From: Thiohalomonas sp041685045
GTDB lineage: Bacteria > Pseudomonadota > Gammaproteobacteria > Thiohalomonadales > Thiohalomonadaceae
NCBI GenBank assembly: GCA_041685045.1
Contig: JAWLGP010000004.1
Span: forward strand, 136,160-200,159
Direction of reading: 5' to 3'
DNA length: 64,000 bases
The translations under genes were made by a program, and so were the position numbers. The notes beneath the pieces are model-generated. The model was not told the origin of the DNA and did not search any database. It saw nothing but the letters and a program-made list of their open reading frames with translations. Below are positions 17,748 to 26,137 of this stretch, piece by piece; position 1 is the first letter of the stretch, and the number at the start of each line of letters is the position of its first letter.

Positions 17748-19142
17748 TTATTGATCCGAACGCACTAACCGGACCCGCAAACCATGCCATTTCGCCGCCT
17801 CACGAGCATTGCCTTTGTCGAAATAGACAACCCACGCGTCCGAGGCGTATTGGGCATAGGGGGTGGCAGCCCAGTATGAGGTTCCACTCGTGTTTGGAAA
17901 GAAGGCCGTGTCGATGGTAGGACCAGGGGGAGCGGTGTTGTTGTCCACGAGCGACACAAGCTCCCGAACCGTTGGCAAACGCCAGCCTCCGCCGCCGCAA
18001 AGCCCGTTGCGCTCGACCTCGGTCACGAATTTCTCGGTGTCACAGTTCTCGGCATCAACACACGTCCCGCCGTTCGTGGAACCTTCCGAACCGCCATTGG
18101 CTTCCACATCCGGGCTGTACCAGCTGTAGGTCCAATCACGATCGTGCAGACCGGCGTCGTCGGTCTTCACCTCCCACGTCAAACCGGTAACGTTATCCTG
18201 CACGCAGGACCACCTTGTGCCGGTTGCTTCGTCACCGCCGGCATCCCACGCCGCATCCTGGATGGCGAGTGGGCGACCATCTCTACCCAGCTTGGTAAAC
18301 GAAAATCCGGCGTGCCCATCCGCGTTGTCGTTGAAGTCGACATCACGACCATAATCTCCGTCCTGCCCCTCGTGCGATGCGATCGGGCATGGCAATCCGC
18401 CGGAAGTGTCGGTCGCGCATGTTGTGACACCGGTATCATTGAGCGCTCCCGGAACATCATCGTTGACAATGACCCCGACCGCTTCAGCGTCTCCGAGCGC
18501 AGCATTGGCCGAGACGCCGGTCAACATCAACGTCAGCGTCTCGTCCGCTTCCGGCGTCGTATCGCCGGTCACCTCCACCGCAATGGTTGCAGTGGTATTC
18601 CCCGCAAAAATGGTCAATGTTTCGTCGACAGCGCCATAGTCGTGGCCGGACCATGCCGTTTGATCTGCCGAGGTGTAGTCAACAGTGACGTTTCCGTTGG
18701 CCGGACCTGACATGCTGACGGCAAATACAAGCTCCGTGGTCGCGCCATCACCCTCCTCCACAGTGGCATCGGCAATGCTGATGGTGGGGACTTGCGCAAA
18801 GTTTGCCGTCACCGTACAACTCGACGTGACCACTCCGGTACTGTAAGTACCTTCTTCCAAACTACCGCCGCAGCCGGTGACGCCGGTGACAGTGAACCCA
18901 CTGTCTGCGGTTACGGTGAAACGAGCCTTGTTTCCTTCTCGCACCGTTGCGGTTGACGGGCTAACGCTACCCCCATCACTCGCACTGGCTTTCACTGTAT
19001 AGGTCTTCGAATCGGCCGCTTGAGCGTCTGCTTCGGGCGAGGTGCCGCCACTGCTCCCCCCGCAGGCTGTGAGAAAAATCGTCAGGACAGTGATGGATGT
19101 GAGGTGAGGCCAGCGGGCACTCCGAACCGGCGTGGTCGTCAT
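17748..19142 (-). CDS. DUF1566 lipoprotein with Calx-beta domain
   Basis: 464 residues from the ATG giving MTTTPVRSARWPH; the longer open frame upstream is not supported. The signal peptide ends in the lipobox FLTACGGSSGG, so it is a predicted lipoprotein. Next come a bacterial repeat-like domain (TYTVKASASDGGSVSPSTAT), a Calx-beta domain (VPTISIADATVEEGDGATTE to VIVNDD), which often binds calcium, and a C-terminal DUF1566 domain (CVQDNVTGLTWEVK, GGGWRLPTVRELVSLVDNNT, GLRVRLVRSDQ). It probably acts in surface attachment or matrix. Its partner is the smaller DUF1566 gene downstream. Confidence 0.88.
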   Translation of the reverse strand: MTTTPVRSARWPHLTSITVLTIFLTACGGSSGGTSPEADAQAADSKTYTVKASASDGGSVSPSTATVREGNKARFTVTADSGFTVTGVTGCGGSLEEGTYSTGVVTSSCTVTANFAQVPTISIADATVEEGDGATTELVFAVSMSGPANGNVTVDYTSADQTAWSGHDYGAVDETLTIFAGNTTATIAVEVTGDTTPEADETLTLMLTGVSANAALGDAEAVGVIVNDDVPGALNDTGVTTCATDTSGGLPCPIASHEGQDGDYGRDVDFNDNADGHAGFSFTKLGRDGRPLAIQDAAWDAGGDEATGTRWSCVQDNVTGLTWEVKTDDAGLHDRDWTYSWYSPDVEANGGSEGSTNGGTCVDAENCDTEKFVTEVERNGLCGGGGWRLPTVRELVSLVDNNTAPPGPTIDTAFFPNTSGTSYWAATPYAQYASDAWVVYFDKGNAREAAKWHGLRVRLVRSDQ

Positions 19143-19600
19143 CTTACTGAACTCCTTGAGTGCACTCGCACCAACTCGGAAGAGCGGTGGGAATGTTCCA
19201 AATAACGCGGGCATGCCAACATGAACCAAAGCGGTGCTTGGCAGCGAAAACGAGCGGTAAGTCTAGAGAGGTGCACCGGCATGCATAAGACCCCAAATGG
19301 GTCATCCGCCGGTGAAAGGGTGCAGGAAGCGGGTCGGGCGTACACCTATCGCCGCCCTATTGTTACCCCCCAAATGCGTCCCTTCGGGTCGATCCGGACT
19401 GGCATCGTGCCAATGGGCTACGGAGGTTTTCGAGTGTTCGGCTATTCAGGTGTGGCGCCGCTATCGAGGCGGCCGTTATTGGCCGCTGTCGATACTCGGG
19501 AAACGATGGGCCATCAGGAGAACGCACCTCCGCCGATTGATCGTTGTCTATTTTCGACCGGCTCATGGTCGATTGGGTAAGCGGGGCTTTCGATCCTCAC
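19143..19600. other. Intergenic region, 458 bp
   Basis: Upstream region of the DUF1566 operon and downstream region of the minus-strand 118-aa gene. Apart from the inverted repeat at 19462-19494 I see nothing that supports a gene; overlapping open frames here look spurious. Confidence 0.5.
19462..19494. repeat. Imperfect inverted repeat
   Basis: TATCGA (19462-19467) and GCGGCC (19469-19474) pair with GGCCGC (19481-19486) and TCGATA (19489-19494), with small bulges and a GTTATT loop. There is no U-tract. It may be a REP-like element or an mRNA-end structure for the DUF1566 promoter region. Confidence 0.5.
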
Positions 19601-19957
19601 TCAACCGTCCTGCAGCGTCACTTGGGCCCTGCCCGATGCCTTATCGATTTCAAGTTCCACTTGGCAGTACTCGGCGAGTTCATCCATCGGAGTCGGATCG
19701 TCGGCGCAACTGCAGCCGGCGATCACACTTCGGTAGTGGATTCCTACGCCAACCCGGATGCACGAACCGGCTTCGGCGATCGTGATCACCATAACTTCGA
19801 AAGGGCTTGTGCTGAGATAGCTGCCGTGCGACACCCCCTCCTGCAACGGCAGTGCTGCCGGCGCCAGCCGCTCCAGTTCCGATTTGAGGACGGTCGCAAA
19901 AGTGGGCGTTCCCCACGCGGCCATGGCTTCGGGTAGTTCAACCAATGATTTATTCAT
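19601..19957 (-). CDS. Hypothetical protein, 118 aa
   Basis: Not recognised. The protein starts MNKSLVELPEAMAAWGTPTF and contains SYLSTSPFEVMVITIAEAG and VIAGCSCADDPTPMDELAEY, then ends with strand-like EYCQVELEIDKASGRAQVTL. The balanced composition and regular alternation suggest a real soluble alpha-beta protein. No signal peptide is seen. It is divergent from the FNR-type regulator gene, with a palindrome between the two. Confidence 0.65.
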   Translation of the reverse strand: MNKSLVELPEAMAAWGTPTFATVLKSELERLAPAALPLQEGVSHGSYLSTSPFEVMVITIAEAGSCIRVGVGIHYRSVIAGCSCADDPTPMDELAEYCQVELEIDKASGRAQVTLQDG

Positions 19958-20007
19958 GTGCCTCCAGCATGCGCTCCCCTCTGGACCCCGCTCGCTTACC
20001 CGGTCAT

Positions 20008-20019
20008 ATTACATGTAAT
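20008..20019. promoter_or_regulatory. 12-bp palindrome in the divergent promoter region
   Basis: ATTACATGTAAT is a perfect dyad in an AT-rich patch between the 118-aa protein gene and the FNR-type gene. It could be an operator for either. It does not match the FNR consensus. Confidence 0.35.
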
Positions 20020-20158
20020 CTGTCCTCACGATCCCGCCGTCTCTTGCCGGAACGTGGCGAGCTTAACGGTGGTGTTTTGGAACCCGTGACACCGCTCCGC
20101 TTCATTCCTTCCCTCAACGCTTGGGCGGAATGCCGCGGTGATGCTAAGGAGGTATGTA

Positions 20159-20923
20159 ATGACCCGAAGGAGTTGCCGTCGCAGGCCCGAGGTTGAATGT
20201 CGTGACTGCGAACTTTTCGGCATCTGCCAAGTCGCCGGTCTCGGCTCGATTGACGATTCACTCCTTGAGAGTGTGGTCTCACGGCGATGGCCGGTTGCCA
20301 GGGGCGACAAGCTGGTCACTCCCGGCACACCGTTTCGCGGCATCTTTGCGGTGAAGTCCGGGGCATTCAGAACGCTCAGCCGTATTGGACAGCGGGTTCG
20401 GGTCACCGACTTCCACTTCCCGGGCGAGTTGATCGGGCTTGAGACCATCGAAAGTGGTGGTTACATCCATACGGTCGAAGCCCTGGACGACAGCAGCATC
20501 TGTGAACTCGGCTTCTCCCGCCTGCACCGACTGGGCCCTCGACTGGTGCAGTTCCAGGAACAGCTCATCCAGGCCATGAGCCGGCGCATGCGGCACGATC
20601 AGCAACTTTGCGCGCTGGCCAGGGCGCAGAACTCCGAACAGCGGCTGGCCGCTTTTTTGTACAGCGTGGCGACCCGCCTCAATCCCGACCAGAGGCCCGC
20701 CGCCGAATTCCGTCTGCCCATGCTGCGCGAGGATATTGCCGATTATCTTGGCCTGGCGATCGAGACGATCAGCCGTCTACTCACCCAATTCAGCCAACGC
20801 GGGATTCTCCATCTCCGGGGCCGAAACGCCCAGATTCACGATTTTAAAAGCTTGCGTGCGCTGGCCGGACTCGATGTGCTCGTGGAGCCGGCCGGTATCG
20901 AACCGCCAGCCGAACCTTGCTGA
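20159..20923 (+). CDS. FNR-type oxygen-sensing Crp/Fnr-family regulator
   Basis: 254 residues from the ATG at 20159, which follows a textbook AAGGAGGT at 20146-20153. All four cysteines expected for an oxygen-labile 4Fe-4S FNR are present: C14, C17 and C23 (CRDCELFGIC), and C115 (SICELGF). A cyclic-nucleotide-binding-like beta barrel, a long dimer helix (QEQLIQAMSRRMRHDQQLCA) and a winged helix follow. The recognition helix AIETISRLL keeps the E--SR residues of FNR, which contact TTGAT half-sites. An FNR box lies just downstream at 20960 before the norE-like gene, so this protein plausibly controls it. About 20 extra residues extend the C-terminus. Confidence 0.92.
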   Translation: MTRRSCRRRPEVECRDCELFGICQVAGLGSIDDSLLESVVSRRWPVARGDKLVTPGTPFRGIFAVKSGAFRTLSRIGQRVRVTDFHFPGELIGLETIESGGYIHTVEALDDSSICELGFSRLHRLGPRLVQFQEQLIQAMSRRMRHDQQLCALARAQNSEQRLAAFLYSVATRLNPDQRPAAEFRLPMLREDIADYLGLAIETISRLLTQFSQRGILHLRGRNAQIHDFKSLRALAGLDVLVEPAGIEPPAEPC

Positions 20924-20958
20924 GCCGTCTTGATTCGGTACCGAAGGTCGGTTTCGGC

Positions 20959-21001
20959 ATTGATCCGGCTCAAGGCCCGTAGAGGCGCGCCGCGCTAGAG
21001 T
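20959..21001 (+). promoter_or_regulatory. FNR-dependent class II promoter for norEF-like genes
   Basis: TTGATCCGGCTCAA at 20960-20973 matches the FNR consensus TTGAT-N4-ATCAA at 9 of 10 positions. A -10-like TAGAGT begins at 20996, exactly 29.5 bp from the box centre, which places the box near -41.5 as in class II FNR promoters. The predicted start point near 21008 leaves a leader of about 20 nt before ATG 21029. A 27-bp stretch (20959-20985) recurs at 56101-56127 with one mismatch. Confidence 0.8.
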
Positions 21002-21028
21002 TCAGGGCCAGTCAACGGAAGTGTGCTC

Positions 21029-21625
21029 ATGGCCGATGCGACGCTTGCCTCCGAAGCGCCCCCACTGCGGGCTGGACGTATCCCCGGCAGCGCGGCGATT
21101 TGGGTCGGGATCACCTGTGAATTCGTCGAATTCGCTGTGCTCTTCGCCGTCTATTTCATCGCCCGCGTCCACTTTCCCGAGGCATTCCATAACGGCCCCG
21201 AGCGACTTTCGACCACCGCCGGCACCACCATCACCCTGCTGATGGTGACCAGCAGCTACTTCATCGCCTGCGCCGTGCACGCCATGCGTCGCGACCGCCG
21301 CCGCAGTGCCTGCGTCTGGCTCACCGCGGCGCTTGTGGTGGCGCTTGGTTATCCGCTGGTCAAATACCTGGAAGTGCGCTGGAATCTCGCCCACGGGATC
21401 GACGGTGATGCCGGCATCTTTGTCACCGTCTACTACTACCTGACCATTAACCATCTCGTTCACGCCTCGTGGGGCATCTTCGGCATCCTTTTCGTCCTGG
21501 CGCGACTCGCGTTCGGCGGCTACAGCGCGCACGACCACACTGGTCTGGAGGCCCTCGGCAGCTATTGGCACGCCACCGATATGATCTGGCTGGTCCTGTT
21601 TACCCTGTTCTACGTGCTGGCCTGA
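21029..21625 (+). CDS. norE: Haem-copper oxidase subunit III-like protein (NorE-like)
   Basis: 198 residues, about five membrane helices, of the cytochrome c oxidase subunit III superfamily: GRIPGSAAIWVGITCEFVEF, the central SSYFIACAVHAMRR, and the C-terminal HATDMIWLVLFTLFYVL. NorE-type proteins accompany nitric oxide reductase and support its activity. The small membrane gene directly after it fits NorF, and the FNR box before it fits anaerobic control, but norCB is not in this window. A role with another haem-copper oxidase remains possible. Confidence 0.78.
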   Translation: MADATLASEAPPLRAGRIPGSAAIWVGITCEFVEFAVLFAVYFIARVHFPEAFHNGPERLSTTAGTTITLLMVTSSYFIACAVHAMRRDRRRSACVWLTAALVVALGYPLVKYLEVRWNLAHGIDGDAGIFVTVYYYLTINHLVHASWGIFGILFVLARLAFGGYSAHDHTGLEALGSYWHATDMIWLVLFTLFYVLA

Positions 21626-21626
21626 A

Positions 21627-21926
21627 ATGAACCCACCGACCGACAGCCGCACCTCTCTGACCTTGGCCTGGCTCGCCCTGGTCGCCTTGACCCTGGCCAG
21701 CATCGCCCTCGGTAAATGGAGCGCCGCCGCACCCTGGCCCCCGCTACTGATGGCGCTCATCATCTGGACCAAATGCGCCATCGTCGCCGACCGTTTCATC
21801 GAAGCGAACCGGGCGCATCCGTTTGTCCGTCGCGTCGTCCAGACCTTCATCGTGCTGGCCCCGCTCGCCCTGGTGCTCGCCACCCTTTTCGGTCCGGGGA
21901 TCGGGCGCTGGACAACACTGGAGTGA
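21627..21926 (+). CDS. norF: Cytochrome c oxidase subunit IV-like membrane protein (NorF-like)
   Basis: 99 residues with three hydrophobic segments: LTLAWLALVALTLASIAL, PPLLMALIIWTKCAIVA and FIVLAPLALVLATLFG. The layout and the conserved Trp-Thr-Lys in helix 2 resemble the subunit IV/NorF family. It starts 1 bp after the norE-like stop codon, so the two are translationally coupled and share the FNR promoter. Confidence 0.75.
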   Translation: MNPPTDSRTSLTLAWLALVALTLASIALGKWSAAAPWPPLLMALIIWTKCAIVADRFIEANRAHPFVRRVVQTFIVLAPLALVLATLFGPGIGRWTTLE

Positions 21927-21979
21927 AGCGGGCCGGGCCCCCTCTCAGAGGGCGATGCCCCGCAGAAACCCCACAGCAT

Positions 21980-22348
21980 TCAACGCGGCTCGGGCCGGGT
22001 CAGCAGGAAGGTCCCCACAGCAACGAACAGCAGCGCCAGCCCGGCCAACAGCCAGTGATTTCCGATGCGCCAGTACATGATCGCCCAACTGACAACCAGC
22101 AGCACGACCGCGATACGCTTGCTGCGACGGGAAACGGCCCCCTGCTGCTCCCAGTCGATCAGCAGCGCGCCGAAATGGGGGTGCCCGTAGAGCCAGCGAT
22201 GGAGCCGTTCAGAGCCGCGGGCCGCAAACCAGGCGCTCAACAGCAGAAACGGAACCGTCGGCAGGCCCGGCAACACGATGCCGACAATCGCCAGCCCCAA
22301 GAAGAGGTATGCGAGTAGCAGCGAGGGCCAACGGATCAGGTGCGACAT
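21980..22348 (-). CDS. DUF454 (YbaN-like) inner-membrane protein
   Basis: 122 residues from ATG 22348. LAIVGIVLPGLPTVPFLLLS followed by AWFAARGSERLHRWLYGHP and FGALLIDWEQ is the DUF454/YbaN signature. Two further helices, VVLLVVSWAIMYW and LLAGLALLFVAVGTFLL, follow. Function is unknown in this family. Minus strand, 17 bp after the DUF1810 gene, so probably co-transcribed with it. Confidence 0.85.
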   Translation of the reverse strand: MSHLIRWPSLLLAYLFLGLAIVGIVLPGLPTVPFLLLSAWFAARGSERLHRWLYGHPHFGALLIDWEQQGAVSRRSKRIAVVLLVVSWAIMYWRIGNHWLLAGLALLFVAVGTFLLTRPEPR

Positions 22349-22365
22349 CGGCTGAAATACAGGGG

Positions 22366-22821
22366 TTAACCGCGGATACCCAGGATCTTGAGCGTCCGCA
22401 TATCCTGCTCCCCTTGGAAGTACCGTTCGAGGACACGCGCAAATACCGAATCGGGCCCCGCCACCTGGGAGAACAGCGTCATCGACGACTTGAGCTTCCG
22501 GTCGTCGGGGTGCCCCAAAATCTCTTGGGCCGAGCGGCCCGAAATTGCAAGCAACGCTTCGCAACAGGCCAACAACCGCTCGCCGAGAAGCGGATGCTGC
22601 AGGTACGCCTGCGCCTCCTCGCCACTCTTGATGGCGTAGTACCGGGTGGTGTCGCTGTGCCCCAGTCCTTCAATCTGCGGAAAGACAAACCACATCCAGT
22701 GCGTCTGTTTCCGCCCCGCCCCGAGCTCCGCCAGGACCTCTCCATAGACGGCCTCCTGTGCACGAACGAAGCGGCCCAAGTGGTACGGATCCGCCCTACC
22801 CCCATTCCCGTTCTCAGCCAT
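22366..22821 (-). CDS. DUF1810-family protein
   Basis: 151 residues. FVRAQEAVYGEVLAELGAGR, THWMWFVFPQIEGLG and AYLQHPLLGERLLACCEALL are typical of DUF1810, a small soluble family related to NADAR-like folds. The molecular function is not established here. A good AAGGAG precedes the ATG. It lies between the alpha/beta hydrolase and DUF454 genes on the same strand with short gaps. Confidence 0.88.
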   Translation of the reverse strand: MAENGNGGRADPYHLGRFVRAQEAVYGEVLAELGAGRKQTHWMWFVFPQIEGLGHSDTTRYYAIKSGEEAQAYLQHPLLGERLLACCEALLAISGRSAQEILGHPDDRKLKSSMTLFSQVAGPDSVFARVLERYFQGEQDMRTLKILGIRG

Positions 22822-22836
22822 ATCGACTCCTTACCG

Positions 22837-23742
22837 TCAGTGCTCTTCGCGGTCTCGAGTCGTCGGTCCCGCATCCTCCAGGAAATCGACCCACTCCCGC
22901 CAGTCCTCCGGCACCACCTGTTCCGGCCAATCGTTGTGACCGGCGCTCGGGAGCGTCCACAGTCGTTTGCGTTCGACAGCGAGTTCATCGTACAGCCGCC
23001 GGCCGGAAGCGGCCGGGATAATCTCGTCCTCCCCGGCGACGACAACGCCCACGCGCCCCGCGTAGCCGCTGAGGTGCCCGACGCTATCGTACCGATCGCG
23101 CAACAACAGCCGAGTGGGCAGCCAGGGGAAATGAACCCGGGCCACCGCTGCCAGGTTATCCCAGGGCGTCACGAGCAGTACACCTTGCACGGGAAGTCGG
23201 CCCCCGGCCGCTGACGCAGCCGCGACAGCAGCCCCGAGCGACTCGCCGGCCAAATAGAGCGGCCCGCCATAGCGTCGATAGGCCTCCCGCACCACCGCCC
23301 GCGCCTCCTCGGCCAAGGCCTGCTCACGCCGCGGGCCGTTGGGTCGGGCGCCAAAACCGGAATACTCGACCAGCAGCACGCGGTAGCCCAGCGCCGTCAG
23401 CGGCCGTGAGAAATAGCTCCGGTGCTGGGCCGCGCCGGCGTTGCCGTGAAAAACGACAAACGTGCCCCGCTCCGGTACGCCCGTGGGCTCGGCGACCAAC
23501 GCCAGATAGCCGGCATCGGCCGACGGCCAGAGCGTGAATCCGCGTGAATGGGCGGCTTCCTCCACCGCTGCGAGCGAGTCCACGGCGGGATAGAAGAGGT
23601 ACGACTCCTGACGCCAGAACAGCAGCATGCAAAATCCAAGATAGATAACGGCACCAAGCCGGGCGAGGCGCGCCACAGCGCGGGCCAGTGCTCGCACCTG
23701 TGAATTCGCGGGCATGAAAAACACCTGATTCAGCAATCCCAT
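22837..23742 (-). CDS. Membrane-anchored alpha/beta hydrolase
   Basis: 301 residues. An N-terminal hydrophobic segment (LGAVIYLGFCMLLFW) is followed by an alpha/beta-hydrolase domain. Visible parts are the oxyanion region VVFHGNAGAAQHRSYF, the nucleophile elbow LAGESLGAAVA, an acid candidate in VAGEDEIIP, and the catalytic His in SAGHNDWP. It resembles the YfhR/BEM46-type anchored hydrolases. The substrate is unknown. ATG 23715 is an alternative start. Confidence 0.85.
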   Translation of the reverse strand: MGLLNQVFFMPANSQVRALARAVARLARLGAVIYLGFCMLLFWRQESYLFYPAVDSLAAVEEAAHSRGFTLWPSADAGYLALVAEPTGVPERGTFVVFHGNAGAAQHRSYFSRPLTALGYRVLLVEYSGFGARPNGPRREQALAEEARAVVREAYRRYGGPLYLAGESLGAAVAAASAAGGRLPVQGVLLVTPWDNLAAVARVHFPWLPTRLLLRDRYDSVGHLSGYAGRVGVVVAGEDEIIPAASGRRLYDELAVERKRLWTLPSAGHNDWPEQVVPEDWREWVDFLEDAGPTTRDREEH

Positions 23743-24143
23743 GCAACGCTATAGGCATACGCCCCTGTTGGCCCGCGAACCACTCGCCTGTTCCTCATCC
23801 TCGTTCCCACGTACAGTGCACCCCAAAATTAAAGTTCGTCCGCGTAACCGGGATTCGGTTGCAGAAATGTCCACCCCTGGCGGCGGCTTCACGGGGGGAT
23901 GTCGCCGTCAACCTTGATGCCCCCATTATGAAAGAAGCGGATTGCAGGGCAAGTCCGGGTAGTCAGAAAGCCGTGCGGCCTGTTGCCGGTTGATAGCCGG
24001 GGCCCGTCGACGTGTCCGCCATGCGCCGACCGAAAATGACACCGCAGCAACCAGTGGTACTATTAGGTCGGGCGTTTCTGGCGCGGGACTACCGACCCGG
24101 GAGCGGCCAGCAGGGAGACCTCGGATCAGCCTGAGCGGGGGAC
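23743..24143. other. Intergenic region, 401 bp
   Basis: Divergent region between the alpha/beta hydrolase and the orphan kinase. I see no convincing gene, repeat or operator. Confidence 0.5.
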
Positions 24144-25592
24144 ATGCCGAAAAGAAATGGACAAGGGCAAGCGCTCACCAAAGGCGATGCTGCCTATGAC
24201 GACGCGATCCTGGCAGAACAGGTGCGACAACTTTACGACGTCGCCCCCATTGGATTCATTGCCAGCCTCATCAATTCGCTGATCCTCTTTATTGTCGCCA
24301 AACATGTGGTGAGCTTCACGCTGATCGCCACCTGGCTTGCGAGTATATGGGGCCTGACGATGCTACGCATCGGCCTCGTCGTATGGTTCCGAACGAGCGG
24401 CGCCCAGCCGGAGCGCGCGCCCGTATGGGAGCGGCGGTTCCTGCTATCCGTTGCCCTGGTAGGCCTCGCCTGGGGGAGCCTCGGGCTATTTCCGCTGCGG
24501 GAAGCCTCGCTCGCTTACCAGGTCTTCTTCGCCTTTGTGCTCGGGGGAATGGCTGCGGGCGCAGCGTCCACCTTTTCCATGGTGAAGCACGGTTACGCCG
24601 CCTACAGCGTCCCCGCCCTCGTCCCCTTGGCTTTGCACTTCCTGCTACTGGAAGGTGAATTCCATTACGCCATGGCAGCCATGATTTTTCTCTTCGGGGC
24701 CCTGCTCTGGCGGATCGCCCTGCACAACTATTCCGTCAACAGGACGTCGCTTCTGCTGCGTTTTGAGAACCGGGAGATGATTGACAAGCTGCAAACCGCA
24801 AACGAGCACATGGAGCGCCTTAACGCGAAGCTGCTGGCGGAGATGAAAGCCAAGCTCAAAGCGGAGGCCGAGCTCAGGCAATATCATGAACACCTCGAGC
24901 GCGTTGTCGAGAAGCGGACCGCCGACCTCAGTCTGGCGAACCGTGAGCTCGAGCAGTTCGCCTATGTCGCCTCGCATGATTTGAAGGCGCCACTGCGAGC
25001 GGTATCCAACCTCGCACTCGTCATTGACGAAGATGCGTCCGGGGGCCTGGACGAGGAGAACCGACAACGGCTCAGGCAGCTGCGTGAGCGTGTCCAGCGC
25101 ATGGACGCACTCATCGAAGGCATGCTCGCCTATGCGCGGCTCGGCCAGCCGTCCGCCACAACCGATAGCGTGGCGCTTGCCGACGTCCTTACCGAACTGT
25201 GCAACGAACTGCCTCTGCCTTCCGGCTTCGTTCTGGAATGGGAGTCACCGCTACCGCAACTCCAGGTCGCCCCCCTCCACATCCGGCAGATCCTCCAGAA
25301 CCTGATCGCCAATGCGATTCAGCATCATGATCGTTCCGCCGGCCACATCTGGGTCCGTGCCCGGGATGCCGGCAAGCATTGGCACCTGGAAGTGGCGGAT
25401 GATGGCCCGGGTATCCCCGAGGCACAGCGGCAAGAGGTGTTCCGTATGTTCACGACGGGCAGCAAGGAGGGGCACACCGGTATCGGTTTGGCGGTCGTTC
25501 GGAAGCTTGCAGCCGGATACGGCGCTCACGTGGAAGCCTTTGCGAACCATCCACGAGGCTCCATTTTCCGCCTGACCTGGCCGAAACACTGA
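24144..25592 (+). CDS. Orphan membrane histidine kinase
   Basis: 482 residues. About six hydrophobic segments span residues 30-200 (FIASLINSLILFIVA, FLLSVALVGLAWGSLGLFPL, VFFAFVLGGMAAGAASTF), resembling the MASE-type integral sensor blocks. A coiled coil and the phytochrome-like kinase box FAYVASHDLKAPLRAVSNLA, with the phospho-accepting His, follow. The ATP-binding region has QNLIANAIQHHDRS, DDGPGIPEAQ and HTGIGLAVVRKL. No response regulator is adjacent, so the partner is encoded elsewhere. Confidence 0.87.
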   Translation: MPKRNGQGQALTKGDAAYDDAILAEQVRQLYDVAPIGFIASLINSLILFIVAKHVVSFTLIATWLASIWGLTMLRIGLVVWFRTSGAQPERAPVWERRFLLSVALVGLAWGSLGLFPLREASLAYQVFFAFVLGGMAAGAASTFSMVKHGYAAYSVPALVPLALHFLLLEGEFHYAMAAMIFLFGALLWRIALHNYSVNRTSLLLRFENREMIDKLQTANEHMERLNAKLLAEMKAKLKAEAELRQYHEHLERVVEKRTADLSLANRELEQFAYVASHDLKAPLRAVSNLALVIDEDASGGLDEENRQRLRQLRERVQRMDALIEGMLAYARLGQPSATTDSVALADVLTELCNELPLPSGFVLEWESPLPQLQVAPLHIRQILQNLIANAIQHHDRSAGHIWVRARDAGKHWHLEVADDGPGIPEAQRQEVFRMFTTGSKEGHTGIGLAVVRKLAAGYGAHVEAFANHPRGSIFRLTWPKH

Positions 25593-25624
25593 TGGCAAGT
25601 ACCGTTCGAACGGCACCCGGCGGA

Positions 25625-26137
25625 TCAGGTTGACCTGCGCCGGGCAATGTAGACGTCCGACGCTTCCACACTGTCCTGACCGTGAAGCCAAGCCTCGAAG
25701 GTTTCGGCCGTGAGGCGTCCCGAAACCGCAGCCCTGCGCCCGCCGCTGAACAGGTAGCTGCGAGGCAGCTCTCCATACCACGTCCGGTCCACCTCGAAAC
25801 GCAGTCGCTCGGGTGGGGCGGCAAATAGCCAGGCGTCTGTTTGGCCCAGGCCAAAACGGGTCAACACGCGTCTTGCTTCGGCGGCCGCCCCCGGGCCGTC
25901 GGTCGAGACCAGGACCAGATCGAAGGGCCGCGAACGCTGCACCTCACCCAGCATCTTCAACTCCGAATAGCAGGGGGGACAGTCGATCGACCAGAAAACC
26001 AGCACGAATGGATTGGTGCCTCGCGTATCGACGATGGCCCGATAGCTGCCGCTCTCAAAGGGCTTCAACTCCTGGGCAAAAAGCGGAGCCCCCCAGCACA
26101 GGAGCAGGATAATGAACAGCCGACGGTCAAGGCCCAT
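25625..26137 (-). CDS. Periplasmic thioredoxin-like protein (TlpA/redoxin type)
   Basis: 170 residues from the ATG giving MGLDRRLFIILLLC, with a signal peptide ending near LFA-Q. The thioredoxin-fold motif is FWSIDCPPCYSEL, with C53 and C56 as the redox pair, near the N-terminus of the domain as in TlpA-like proteins. It overlaps the Asp-box propeller gene by 11 bp, so the two are co-translated. It may reduce cysteines or deliver metal for the propeller protein, which carries a Cys cluster; this is inferred from context only. Confidence 0.8.
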   Translation of the reverse strand: MGLDRRLFIILLLCWGAPLFAQELKPFESGSYRAIVDTRGTNPFVLVFWSIDCPPCYSELKMLGEVQRSRPFDLVLVSTDGPGAAAEARRVLTRFGLGQTDAWLFAAPPERLRFEVDRTWYGELPRSYLFSGGRRAAVSGRLTAETFEAWLHGQDSVEASDVYIARRRST

